DNA from: Agrobacterium cucumeris
GTDB lineage: Bacteria; Pseudomonadota; Alphaproteobacteria; Rhizobiales; Rhizobiaceae
NCBI RefSeq assembly: GCF_030036535.1
Contig: NZ_CP080387.1
Coordinates: 620,001-684,000, forward strand
Direction: 5' to 3'
Length of the DNA stretch: 64,000 nucleotides
The position numbers and the translations under genes are program-made. The number at the start of each line of letters is the position of its first letter. Position 1 is the first letter of the stretch. Below are positions 8,495-15,535 of this stretch, piece by piece. Under the pieces are notes generated by a model that saw only the letters and a list, made by a program, of their open reading frames with translations, was not told the origin of the DNA and ran no database searches.

Positions 8495-8703
8495 CTGCGT
8501 GATGGTTCCTTCCGGGCGTTCCGGAAGGTGAAAAGGGAACACGATAGGGAGAAATCCTCATTCGTGGCTGCCCCCGCAACTGTGAGCGGAGAGCCTGAAA
8601 CGAAATGCCACTGGCAAGCCATCTCGCCCCCATTCAAGGCGAGGGCGATGCCGGGAAGGTGTTTCAGGTTTTGACCCGCAAGCCAGGAGACCTGCCATCG
8701 CGG
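8495..8703 (+). promoter_or_regulatory. Cobalamin riboswitch
   Basis: An adenosylcobalamin-sensing leader about 170 bases before cbtB. It contains the conserved B12 box AGCCAGGAGACCTGCCATC (8681-8699), the upstream GGTTCCTTCCGG...GGAAGG stem, and the internal GGGAA...GCTGCCCCCGCAACTGTGA core with the CCGCAACTGT segment. In this class, ligand binding shuts down downstream genes, so cobalt uptake by CbtAB should fall when cobalamin is plentiful. I did not resolve which downstream stem acts as the expression platform. Confidence 0.93.
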
Positions 8704-8874
8704 AAATGTCCATGCCGGCGGGGTGTCCGGAAGAGCGGAATGTCAGGGTCGTCGGTTCGGTACCCCTGTTTCAGTCTCGTATCCCCGTGGTGAAGTGTAT
8801 CATATGCAGCTGCGCGGCTATTTGCCGTTCGGCTGTATCTTATGGCGCGGGGTCGCGCCGGGAGAGGGGTCACC

Positions 8875-9057
8875 ATGTCCATCCAGCAGAATACGGCGAA
8901 TGCTGCCGTTTCCGCAAAAACGGGCAGCTTCGCGCAATCGCTGACGGCGATCGTGCTTGGCCTGTTCGTAGTCGGTTTTGTCGGCTTTTCGCATGTGGAA
9001 GCCGTTCACAATGCCGCGCATGACACACGTCATGCCAATGCCTTCCCCTGCCATTGA
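8875..9057 (+). CDS. cbtB: CbtB, small cobalt transporter subunit
   Basis: A 60-residue protein with one membrane helix (about residues 22-42) and a His-rich C-terminus (HVEAVHNAAHDTRHANAFPCH pattern of five His and one Cys) that probably binds cobalt. This is the standard CbtB form: a single TM followed by a histidine tail. The ATG at 8875 has a GGAGAGGGG site; an upstream in-frame ATG at 8842 would add only a basic, non-homologous stretch. It is the first gene after the cobalamin riboswitch and is followed 11 bp later by cbtA. Confidence 0.9.
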   Translation: MSIQQNTANAAVSAKTGSFAQSLTAIVLGLFVVGFVGFSHVEAVHNAAHDTRHANAFPCH

Positions 9058-9068
9058 GGGGAAACGGC

Positions 9069-9782
9069 ATGTCATTTTTTCGCAATATCGTTTTTACCGC
9101 CGTTCTCGTCGGTATCGTTGGCGGTTTGGCCGTCTCGGCCATGCAGGCTTTCGGCACCACGCCGCTCATCCTTCAGGCGGAAACCTTTGAAAGTGCCGGC
9201 GGCGAAGCAACCCACAGCCATGATGCGGCAGCACCCGGCGCTGCGGTTCCCGCCCATGAGCATAATGACGAGGCCTGGGCTCCGGCCGATGGTTTCGAGC
9301 GCACCGCCTATACCGTTGCCGCCAATGTGCTGACGGCCATCGGTTACGCGCTTGTTCTGACCGGTCTCATCTCGCTGCGTGGCACCGATGCCGGCTGGCG
9401 CGAAGGTCTTCTGTGGGGCGTTGCCGGTTTTGCCGCCGTCATGCTCGCACCGATGATCGGCCTGCCGCCGGAATTGCCGGGAAGCCCGGCCGCAGCACTT
9501 GAGGCACGGCAGATCTGGTGGCTCTCGACGGTTATCGCAACCGCGGGCGGCATTGCGCTGATCGCGTTTCGCCGCGAGCCCTGGGCCATCGTTCTGGCTC
9601 TGGTGCTGATCGTCGCACCGCATGTGGTGGGCGCACCGCTGCCGCCGGAAGGCGAACATGCGCTGGCGCCGCTGCCGCTGGAACGGCAGTTCATTGTTGC
9701 CGCCACCATCACCAGCTTCGTTTTCTGGGCGCTGCTTGGAACATTGAGCGCGTTTTTCCTGAAACGCTTCCAGTCGGCTTGA
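9069..9782 (+). CDS. cbtA: CbtA, predicted cobalt transporter membrane subunit
   Basis: A 237-residue inner-membrane protein with about five to six hydrophobic segments. A His-rich loop after the first helix (residues about 50-70, including AHEHNDEAW) could deliver cobalt. CbtA with CbtB forms a predicted cobalt uptake system linked to cobalamin synthesis, and the upstream riboswitch agrees. The start at 9069 follows GAGGGGAAACGGC; the frame begins 15 bases earlier, inside cbtB. Confidence 0.9.
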   Translation: MSFFRNIVFTAVLVGIVGGLAVSAMQAFGTTPLILQAETFESAGGEATHSHDAAAPGAAVPAHEHNDEAWAPADGFERTAYTVAANVLTAIGYALVLTGLISLRGTDAGWREGLLWGVAGFAAVMLAPMIGLPPELPGSPAAALEARQIWWLSTVIATAGGIALIAFRREPWAIVLALVLIVAPHVVGAPLPPEGEHALAPLPLERQFIVAATITSFVFWALLGTLSAFFLKRFQSA

Positions 9783-9786
9783 AACC

Positions 9787-10101
9787 ATGCAGGACGCAGC
9801 GGAGTGGAGTGACGAACTCGATGCGCTGCGTTTTGCCGTTCCCGGTCACGGCGCTTTCTGCGCCGTGCACCGCCTTGCCTTCAAGGCCGCTCTGGGTAAA
9901 AGTCCCGATCGTGATGCGGCGCTTGCCTATTTTCAAGACCACGAAGCTGCCTTTGCCGCTGCGGCACTCGCCAAGATCAAACGCTCAAACTTGCCCGCCG
10001 GCCGCAGCCTGCATTTGAACAGCCGCGATATCCGCCGCGCGATTGCCGGCGAGGGGCTGGAGTTTGCGGCGCGTGTGTGCCGGGTGCTTGATCGAGAATA
10101 G
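9787..10101 (+). CDS. Conserved-looking protein of unknown function in the cbt operon
   Basis: A 104-residue soluble protein starting four bases after the cbtA stop, so it should share the riboswitch-controlled transcript. It has no signal peptide, membrane segment or CxxC. It has several His and Cys (PGHGAFCAVHRLAF near residues 19-32) that might bind metal. I do not recognise the family. Its place suggests a role in cobalt or cobalamin use; that is inference from context. Confidence 0.65.
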   Translation: MQDAAEWSDELDALRFAVPGHGAFCAVHRLAFKAALGKSPDRDAALAYFQDHEAAFAAAALAKIKRSNLPAGRSLHLNSRDIRRAIAGEGLEFAARVCRVLDRE

Positions 10102-10136
10102 CGCAGGATGATTTGCGAGAGGCATCTTCTCCTCGA

Positions 10137-10250
10137 CCGTCATGCCGGACTTGATCCGGCATCCAGCCGACGCGCGTCTGCGCGGCGGGAGAAATCCTTT
10201 CAGCCCAAGGACTTGGGCTGGCTGGATACCGGCTCAGGGCCGGTATCACG
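10137..10250 (+). repeat. Palindromic intergenic repeat, family A, copy 2
   Basis: This copy shows the full structure: a left terminal palindrome with a CTTGA core, the block CAGCCGACGCGCGTCTGCG, the central CAGCCCAAGGACTTGGGCTG palindrome, then GGCTGGATACCGGCTCAGGGCCGGTATC. It lies between two convergent genes, where its hairpins could end transcription from both sides. Confidence 0.8.
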
Positions 10251-10278
10251 GAGAGAGGGCGGAATAAGGCTCTGCGCC

Positions 10279-10845
10279 TTACCGGTGCTCCGCCGCGAAA
10301 ATTCCAAGTTCCGCCTCGGCTTCCGGACCAAAGAGGCCGAGGTTTTTCAGAATTTCCACCGCAAAGCTGACCGGTGCGCTGCCGGCGGCCGTGATGACGC
10401 CGCCATCGCTGACCGCCTTTGGCTGGTCGCGATAAAGACCGTCGCCACGATAGGCCGGATAGGTCTTGTGCGAGGCGAGCGAATTGCCGGTATGGGCGAC
10501 ATGGTTCAGGATACCCGTGCCCGCCAGCGCACTTGCCGCCGCACAGATACCGGCAACCAGCCGGTCCTTTTCGCGAAAGCGCTGCACCAGCCCGCCAAGA
10601 TCGGCGGCCGTGCCCTTTTCCCAGCTGAGACCGCCGGGAATGACGAGCGCATCGATGTTATCAGGATCAAGCGCGTCATAGGAGGTTTCGGGCGTTACAT
10701 TTAGCCCGCCCATCGACGTTACCGGCCGCCCGTCCGGGGTGGCATGAACGATCTCGACGCCGAGATAGCTGCGTGCCGCCGCCGCAAGCAGCGCCGGTTC
10801 CCAGTCCGCAAAATCCTGCGCCAGCGCAATGGCGATCCGTGTCAT
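10279..10845 (-). CDS. DJ-1/PfpI family protein
   Basis: A 188-residue cytoplasmic protein of the class I glutamine amidotransferase-like superfamily. The nucleophile-elbow cysteine is C101 in VAGICAAASALAG, and an acidic residue near position 15 (DWEPALL) matches the conserved partner of DJ-1-type enzymes. Members act as chaperones, glyoxalases, deglycases or proteases; which applies here is unclear. It is followed in the same direction by nothing closer than the family A repeat, and preceded by a GNAT gene 22 bp upstream, so the two are probably co-transcribed. Confidence 0.82.
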   Translation of the reverse strand: MTRIAIALAQDFADWEPALLAAAARSYLGVEIVHATPDGRPVTSMGGLNVTPETSYDALDPDNIDALVIPGGLSWEKGTAADLGGLVQRFREKDRLVAGICAAASALAGTGILNHVAHTGNSLASHKTYPAYRGDGLYRDQPKAVSDGGVITAAGSAPVSFAVEILKNLGLFGPEAEAELGIFAAEHR

Positions 10846-10866
10846 GGCCGTCTCCGTCGGTTGTGA

Positions 10867-11355
10867 TCAGGCGATGGACTGCATGTAGCGCATGCCGGTG
10901 ACCGGACGCGGCGCGAAATCCATGTTTTCGTAGAAACGATGTGCCGCCACATTGCCGGTCGTGGCGCTGACGGAAAGATAATCGCAACCCAGCCGCTTGG
11001 CGATATCGCGGGCGCGGGAAACCAGATGCTGGCCCGTGCCGTGGCCGCGATGGCCGTCACGCACGAAGAGATGGTGCAGTTCAAGCCCGCGCCGGCCTTC
11101 CTGCGCCCTGTAGAGCGGCAGAAGCAGCGCGTAGCCGATCAGCGCGCCATCGGCTTCGGCGACAAGACCATGCACCCAGGGCAGGGGGCCGAACAGGTCG
11201 CGCTCAAGCTTGGCCGGCGTGATCGCCGCCGCATCGCCGTGGTAGGAGGCAAGCAGCGTGATCATCTCGTTAAGCTCGGGCAAATCCGTTTTGCGGGCGC
11301 CGCGAATGATGACGACGGGCGGTCTTTCCAGTGTAAGGGAGCTATCTTCGGTCAT
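10867..11355 (-). CDS. GNAT-family N-acetyltransferase behind an attenuator-like leader
   Basis: A 162-residue acetyl-CoA-dependent acetyltransferase. The core is GLELHHLFVRDGHRGHGTGQ, with the R/GxxGxG/A acetyl-CoA loop (RGHGTGQHLVSRA), then the SATTGNVAAHRFYENMDF helix. The fold resembles the spermidine/amino acid acetyltransferase branch, but the substrate is unknown. The start has an AAAGGA site. Forty bases upstream is an intrinsic terminator preceded by a 17-codon leader rich in aromatic codons (11402-11508), so expression may depend on leader translation. It is probably co-transcribed with the DJ-1-like gene downstream. Confidence 0.83.
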   Translation of the reverse strand: MTEDSSLTLERPPVVIIRGARKTDLPELNEMITLLASYHGDAAAITPAKLERDLFGPLPWVHGLVAEADGALIGYALLLPLYRAQEGRRGLELHHLFVRDGHRGHGTGQHLVSRARDIAKRLGCDYLSVSATTGNVAAHRFYENMDFAPRPVTGMRYMQSIA

Positions 11356-11401
11356 TTTTTCGGTCCTTTGGTCTTATCTGTGCCGTCAGGACGTTTGAAA
11401 A

Positions 11402-11430
11402 CAACAAAGCCGCCTGACGGCGGCTTGTTG
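11402..11430 (-). terminator. Intrinsic terminator, possible attenuator, upstream of the GNAT gene
   Basis: On the minus strand, GCCGCC-N4-GGCGGC, extended outward by AA/TT and CAAC/GTTG pairs, is followed by TTTGTTGTTTT. Its first arm (11419-11425) is also complementary to GGGCGGCT at 11454-11447, immediately after the leader stop codon, giving a mutually exclusive antiterminator. It may instead simply end the upstream peptidase transcript. Confidence 0.75.
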
Positions 11431-11454
11431 ACAATATGATCTGTCGAGCCGCCC

Positions 11455-11508
11455 TTAAAGGTAGGCCCAAAAGTACGAGCAGGAGATGGGTGCGCGTTCG
11501 TTGATCAT
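11455..11508 (-). CDS. Candidate 17-residue leader peptide with aromatic cluster
   Basis: ATG at 11508 to TAA at 11455 encodes MINERAPISCSYFWAYL. The last six residues contain two Tyr, one Phe and one Trp, as expected for a peptide that senses charged aromatic tRNAs or ribosome stalling. The stop codon is directly before the antiterminator arm. Against it: there is no clear Shine-Dalgarno sequence, and I see no convincing promoter for a separate transcript, so it might be chance. Confidence 0.4.
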   Translation of the reverse strand: MINERAPISCSYFWAYL

Positions 11509-11539
11509 GTCATTGCAATGCGCCCGAATCCGTAATCTG

Positions 11540-12496
11540 TCAAGCGGCTTCAATTTGCAATCGTGCGATTGCTGAAACAATCGCATCTTCCATCCCGGCA
11601 TCACCGGTGGAATGCCCCGCTCCACCTATGGCAATCAGTTCGCTTCCCGGCCATGCGGCGGCAAGTTCGTAAGCGGTGACGGGCGGTCCCTGCAGGTCGC
11701 GCATGCCCTGGATGAGCATGCCGGGAATGCCGGCGAGCAGGCCGGCATTGCGTAGAAGCACACCGTCCTCCAGCCAGGCCGCATGGTGGAAATAATGGGC
11801 GCATAGACGGGCGCGGGTCAGGATATAATCGCCGTCGCGCCATTTTTCCGGAAAGGCCGAGCTGGCCTCCGCACTGATCGAGCCCGCCTCCCACAAATGC
11901 CATTCAAGCGCCGCCATCCGGCGGATGGCGGGGTCAGGATCGTTTAAAAGCTGCAGATACGCGCCGACGGGATCTTCCTTCGGCAGATGATCCGGGATAG
12001 CTGTGATGAAACGCTGCCACTGTTGCGGCAGAAACATCGCCAGCCCCTTGTAAAGCCAGTCGATCTCCTTTTGCCGTGTGGTAGTGACGCCGGCCAGCAC
12101 CATCGCGCGCACCCGCTCCGGGTGGCACTGCGCATAGGCCAGCGCGAGTGTGGCACCCCAGGAGCTGCCATAAACCAGCCAGTCATCCAACGAAAGCGCG
12201 CAGCGGACGGCCTCCATGTCGTCGATCAGGTGATGCGTGGTGTTATGCGCCAGGCTCTCACTAGCATTCGGCGTGCTTTTGCCACAGCCGCGCTGGTCGA
12301 ACTGGATGATGCGGTAATGGGCGGGATCGAAATAGCGTCTGGCCGTCGCCGAAAGCCCCGAGCCGGGGCCGCCATGCAGCAGGATCGCCGGCCTTCCCGC
12401 CGGATTGCCGGCAATCGTCACATGCAGCCGGTGGCCTTCTGAAACCTCAAGAAAAACAGTCTCGAACGGAGTGATTTCGGGAAATATTTCGGCCAT
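11540..12496 (-). CDS. pip: Prolyl aminopeptidase (proline iminopeptidase)
   Basis: A cytoplasmic S33 serine peptidase of 318 residues that removes N-terminal proline from peptides. Motifs in order are HGGPGSG (residues 41-47, oxyanion hole), DQRGCGKS, the nucleophile elbow GSSWGA with S112, an acidic residue in the QGMRDLQGPP segment, and a C-terminal histidine in GGAGHST. The ATG at 12496 has a GAAGGG site; a TTG six codons earlier is possible but less likely. Confidence 0.9.
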   Translation of the reverse strand: MAEIFPEITPFETVFLEVSEGHRLHVTIAGNPAGRPAILLHGGPGSGLSATARRYFDPAHYRIIQFDQRGCGKSTPNASESLAHNTTHHLIDDMEAVRCALSLDDWLVYGSSWGATLALAYAQCHPERVRAMVLAGVTTTRQKEIDWLYKGLAMFLPQQWQRFITAIPDHLPKEDPVGAYLQLLNDPDPAIRRMAALEWHLWEAGSISAEASSAFPEKWRDGDYILTRARLCAHYFHHAAWLEDGVLLRNAGLLAGIPGMLIQGMRDLQGPPVTAYELAAAWPGSELIAIGGAGHSTGDAGMEDAIVSAIARLQIEAA

Positions 12497-12577
12497 CCGG
12501 CATCCCTTCTTCAAGCAGGAGAGAGCGCATACAGGGCGCGGATGACAGTGGAATGTCAGCCCTGTTCCGGGTCGGCC

Positions 12578-12991
12578 CTAGTGTTCGCCGCCGCACATGC
12601 CGTGGTCGGAGAGCGCACGGATAACGTAGCAATCCTCGATCGAATGGCCATCGCAATGGGCGACGATGCGTTCCAGCTCGTGCTCCAGTTTCCTGAGCTT
12701 GGCGATTTTTTCGCGCACATCGGCCAGATGTTCGGCGGCGATGCGATCCGCTCCCTCGCACGGCATCTGCCGGTGCTGGCTGAGCGCGATCAGCTCGCGG
12801 ATGGCATCGATGTTCAGCCCGAGATCGCGCGCGTGGCGGATGAAGGCCAGCCTTTCGAGGTCGGATTTTTCATAACGGCGCTGGTTGCCATCGGAACGAT
12901 CCGCCTCGCGGATGAGGCCCATCTGCTCGTAATAACGGATCGTCGGCACCTTGACGCCGGTGCGTTTCGACAGTTCACCAATGGACAGCAT
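12578..12991 (-). CDS. MerR-family metal-responsive regulator (Cd/Pb/Zn type)
   Basis: A 137-residue regulator with an N-terminal winged HTH (SIGELSKRTGVKVPTIRYYEQMGL), a long dimerisation helix (about residues 75-115) and a C-terminal metal loop with several Cys and His (HCDGHSIEDCYVIRALSDHGMCGGEH at the end). A further Cys lies in the MPCEG segment. This pattern fits heavy-metal sensors rather than drug sensors. The start at 12991 has GGAGA seven bases upstream; an ATG four codons earlier is also in frame. A perfect inverted repeat 56 bp upstream is the likely operator. No efflux ATPase is adjacent; the nearest metal genes are dmeR and dmeF. Confidence 0.85.
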   Translation of the reverse strand: MLSIGELSKRTGVKVPTIRYYEQMGLIREADRSDGNQRRYEKSDLERLAFIRHARDLGLNIDAIRELIALSQHRQMPCEGADRIAAEHLADVREKIAKLRKLEHELERIVAHCDGHSIEDCYVIRALSDHGMCGGEH

Positions 12992-13046
12992 GGCTTTCTC
13001 CATATCGCGGACGTGGCAGAGTGCTTCCGCCGCTCATCATCCGATG

Positions 13047-13061
13047 CTCTAGTCTCTAGAG
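13047..13061 (-). promoter_or_regulatory. Inverted repeat, candidate MerR operator
   Basis: CTCTAG and CTAGAG are separated by three bases, upstream of the MerR-type gene. MerR-family operators often have this CTCTAG..CTAGAG form. I could not assign good -35 and -10 hexamers 19-20 bp apart, so promoter identity is uncertain. Confidence 0.5.
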
Positions 13062-13092
13062 ATATGGCTTTTTTGCCTGCTGTTCAATGGGG

Positions 13093-13446
13093 TCAGGCCG
13101 CTTCGTTCACACCCAGCGCCTCAGCCAATGCCTTCAGAACTTCGTTCTCAATATTGGCTGCGGCTTCAGGCTGGGCGGCGGTCGCCATTTCAAAGGCCGG
13201 CTTGGCCGCATCGGAGACGCCGCTGTCGAGATTCCACAATGCGGCGGCAAGGCCGGCCGATACGCTGGCGGCAGCCGGCGCGACCGCGGTGGCGACGCTC
13301 TCGGCGCTCGAGATGGCGCGGTGTGCGGCGCGGGTCAACTCCAGCAGGGCTTCGGTGGTGGAGTGGGTTTCCTTGTTTTTCGTCGGCTCAAGGGTCCGGA
13401 CCGGAGATGCATAATAGCTGGTGGTGGTTGCTGCGATAGTCGTCAT
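13093..13446 (-). CDS. Alanine-rich small protein of unknown function
   Basis: A 117-residue protein rich in Ala, Ser, Thr and Glu, with no signal peptide or Cys. It looks helical, with a start at 13446 preceded by GGGGA about nine bases upstream. The frame is open further upstream to 13671, but that stretch runs through the dmeR promoter and start in another frame and is not credible. It lies between a MerR-type regulator and dmeR. I do not recognise the family. Confidence 0.55.
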   Translation of the reverse strand: MTTIAATTTSYYASPVRTLEPTKNKETHSTTEALLELTRAAHRAISSAESVATAVAPAAASVSAGLAAALWNLDSGVSDAAKPAFEMATAAQPEAAANIENEVLKALAEALGVNEAA

Positions 13447-13530
13447 GACTGAGTCCCCAAGTTCTGATGGGGTATTTTTAGGGGCCGAAACATTCGCGAG
13501 GATTGCGTCGCGCAGGACTTGAACGAAAAA

Positions 13531-13564
13531 TTGACGTAATATAGTATACCCCCCTATACTATAT
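13531..13564 (+). promoter_or_regulatory. dmeRF promoter with overlapping DmeR operator
   Basis: A -35 TTGACG (13531-13536) and -10 CTATAC (13554-13559) are 17 bp apart. A perfect inverted repeat, ATATAGTATA (13539-13548) and TATACTATAT (13555-13564), flanks a CCCCCC tract and covers the spacer and -10. AT-rich arms around a G/C tract are typical for RcnR/CsoR-family operators, so DmeR should block the polymerase when it is metal-free. Confidence 0.85.
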
Positions 13565-13573
13565 GAGGTGCTT

Positions 13574-13846
13574 ATGTCCCATACGATCCGCAACAAGGAC
13601 AAGCTGCTCGCCCGCATCCGCCGCCTGAAAGGGCAGATGGAAGCGGTGGAGCGGGCGCTTGATGATGCCAAGCCCTGCGGCGAGGTGCTGCAATTGCTGG
13701 CTTCGGTGCGCGGCGCGCTTTCCGGCCTGACGGGGGAGGTGATGCAGGAGCATCTGCACGAACATGTGGTGCATGCCGAAAATGAAGACGAGCGGGCGCG
13801 GGCAGCGGAAGAGCTGGCCCAGGTGCTGAAGACCTACATCCGCTAG
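13574..13846 (+). CDS. dmeR: DmeR, RcnR/CsoR-family Ni/Co-responsive repressor
   Basis: A 90-residue all-helical repressor. From the ATG at 13574, H3, C35, H60 and H64 fall exactly at the nickel/cobalt ligand positions known in E. coli RcnR, which strongly supports Ni/Co sensing and this start rather than the GTG at 13568. It lies 80 bp before dmeF, and its promoter carries a matching operator. In Agrobacterium and Rhizobium, a dmeRF operon for cobalt and nickel resistance has been described. Confidence 0.92.
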   Translation: MSHTIRNKDKLLARIRRLKGQMEAVERALDDAKPCGEVLQLLASVRGALSGLTGEVMQEHLHEHVVHAENEDERARAAEELAQVLKTYIR

Positions 13847-13926
13847 CAGGCCCTCCAAACTGTCCGCGACTTTGGGAAAGGCCATGCGTGGAAAGACTAG
13901 CTTGAAGATCGAACAGGATTAGCGAC

Positions 13927-14910
13927 ATGACGACGACATCCGAATTCCCCGCCGCGACCGGCCACGACCATGTTTTTCTCGGCCAGAACCATGAGCGCAA
14001 TGAAAAGCGCGTGTGGATGGTCATCGCGCTGACCACCGTGATGATGGTGGCAGAGATTGTCGCCGGCCACTGGTTCGGCTCCATGGCGCTGACAGCGGAC
14101 GGATGGCACATGTCCACCCATGCGGGCGCCATGCTGATTTCGGCGCTCGCCTATCTTTATGCCCGGCGCGAGGCGCGCAACCCGCGCTTCACTTTCGGCA
14201 CCGGCAAGTTCGGTGATCTCGCAGGTTTTGCCAGCGCCATCGTGCTGGCGGTGGTGGCACTGCTGATTGCCGTCGAAAGTGCCATGCGCCTCGTCAATCC
14301 GGTTGAAATCGACTTCAACCAGGCGATCCTCGTCGCCGTCATCGGGCTTGCCGTCAATCTCGTCAGCGCTGTGCTTTTGAAGGATGACCATCATCATGAT
14401 CACGGGCATGGGCACGGCTCGCATGCCCATCACGGCCATGGCAGCCACGCGCATCATGGAGACCATGGCGCAGCAAAGGGTGGCAGGGACAATAATCTGC
14501 GCGCCGCCTATCTGCATGTGCTGGCGGATGCGTTGACCTCGGTTCTCGCCATCGTCGCGCTGCTGCTCGGCAAATGGAACGGCTGGTCCTTTCTAGACCC
14601 GCTGATGGGCATTGTCGGCGGTCTGGTCATCGCCCGCTGGTCATGGGGTCTGGTTCGCTCGACGGCGACAACCCTGCTCGATGCCGTGCCGCAGACGGAA
14701 GACCTGCCGCAGGAAATTCGTGAAAGCGTCGAGACGGAAGAGGATCGCATCACCGACCTGCATGTCTGGCAGGTGGGGCCGGGGCATCACGCCGCTATTG
14801 TGGCGATCCAGTCGCAGGCACCGAAGGCGCCCGATTTCTACAAGCGGAAACTTGCGGCCATACAAGAACTGTCGCATGTGACGGTGGAGGTCAGCCCGGC
14901 AAGGGCCTGA
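13927..14910 (+). CDS. dmeF: DmeF, cation diffusion facilitator (Co/Ni efflux)
   Basis: A 327-residue inner-membrane CDF transporter that exports divalent metal against protons. About six membrane helices are visible. Metal-site motifs are ADGWHMSTH in TM2 (D58, H61) and HVLADALTS in TM5 (H197, D201). Between TM4 and TM5, residues 155-180 form a dense histidine loop (HHHDHGHGHG and following), typical for DmeF. A cytoplasmic domain follows. It is co-transcribed with dmeR. Confidence 0.93.
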   Translation: MTTTSEFPAATGHDHVFLGQNHERNEKRVWMVIALTTVMMVAEIVAGHWFGSMALTADGWHMSTHAGAMLISALAYLYARREARNPRFTFGTGKFGDLAGFASAIVLAVVALLIAVESAMRLVNPVEIDFNQAILVAVIGLAVNLVSAVLLKDDHHHDHGHGHGSHAHHGHGSHAHHGDHGAAKGGRDNNLRAAYLHVLADALTSVLAIVALLLGKWNGWSFLDPLMGIVGGLVIARWSWGLVRSTATTLLDAVPQTEDLPQEIRESVETEEDRITDLHVWQVGPGHHAAIVAIQSQAPKAPDFYKRKLAAIQELSHVTVEVSPARA

Positions 14911-14920
14911 GAAGAATCGC

Positions 14921-15208
14921 CTATTCGTATTCGGAATAGGCGCTGCGCACCCACTCGGCCTGTGCTTCCGCCTTGTCCTCGGCGGAAGCCAATGCGGGCG
15001 TATCCTGATAGGCCGGCGCGCTGCCATTGCCCACGGCCCACAACACGTTGGCCAGCGAATGTGAAAGAATGGTGCTGGAAACGGTCGGGTTGCCGGGGCC
15101 GCGTTTGACGGCCTGCTCCTCCGGCGTGCTCTGCGCGCTGCCGGTTTTTTCGATCTCGCGGATACGTCCCTGATAATTGTATCCGCCGATATTGCTTTCG
15201 ATCTGCAT
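14921..15208 (-). CDS. Small acidic protein of unknown function with a CtrA-type box
   Basis: A 95-residue soluble protein with Gln, Ala and Glu-rich stretches and no signal peptide or Cys. I do not recognise the family. The ATG at 15208 is 25 bp from a perfect TTAA-N7-TTAA sequence, the CtrA consensus, which would place the gene under cell-cycle control. Its 3' end overlaps a small hairpin (14919-14941) 10 bp after the dmeF stop, so the two genes are convergent. Confidence 0.65.
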   Translation of the reverse strand: MQIESNIGGYNYQGRIREIEKTGSAQSTPEEQAVKRGPGNPTVSSTILSHSLANVLWAVGNGSAPAYQDTPALASAEDKAEAQAEWVRSAYSEYE

Positions 15209-15232
15209 GTCGGTGATTCCGCGTTCAAAAGT

Positions 15233-15247
15233 TAACGAAGGGTTAAC
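15233..15247 (-). promoter_or_regulatory. Perfect CtrA-type box (TTAA-N7-TTAA)
   Basis: TTAA at 15233-15236 and at 15244-15247, both in TTAAC context, are seven bases apart and 25-39 bp upstream of the 95-residue gene. Alphaproteobacterial CtrA binds this motif. Direct involvement is inferred. Confidence 0.65.
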
Positions 15248-15423
15248 GGCGGCGACTTGTCTGAAACTTGCGCTTGTTGCGTTGCAACGACTGTCCCGGC
15301 TTGACAGGCGGTGAAGTGGTGCTTCGTTTTTGCGGGAAGAGGCGAATAAGGGGAGGCGATCCTCCGTGATCGCGCAACGAAGACGAATAAGGTCACATCA
15401 TGCCGACACTGTTACAGGCCTCG

Positions 15424-15478
15424 CCCCACCCTCCGCGTCATCCTCGCCCTTGAGGCGAGGATGACGCGGAGGGTGGGG
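15424..15478. repeat. Long perfect hairpin (25-bp arms) with CTTGA loop
   Basis: Two perfectly complementary 25-base arms (15424-15448 and 15454-15478) surround a CTTGA loop. The inner GTCAT...CTTGA...ATGAC design matches the outer hairpins of the family A repeats, so this may be a solo version. It sits between two minus-strand genes and could end ABC-independent transcription or shield RNA ends. Confidence 0.8.
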
Positions 15479-15535
15479 GTAAGGGATGGCGGATGACCAG
15501 TGCGAGATAAGGGGTGAACCCCGGAACTTATCAGA

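Noticed and set aside
11514-11542. TTGACA at the peptidase stop as -35 of a leader promoter
   Set aside because: The matching -10 (CATTGC) is poor and the start point would fall inside the leader frame.
13447-13671. N-terminal extension of the Ala-rich protein
   Set aside because: It would read through the dmeR promoter and start on the opposite strand; the start at 13446 has a ribosome site.
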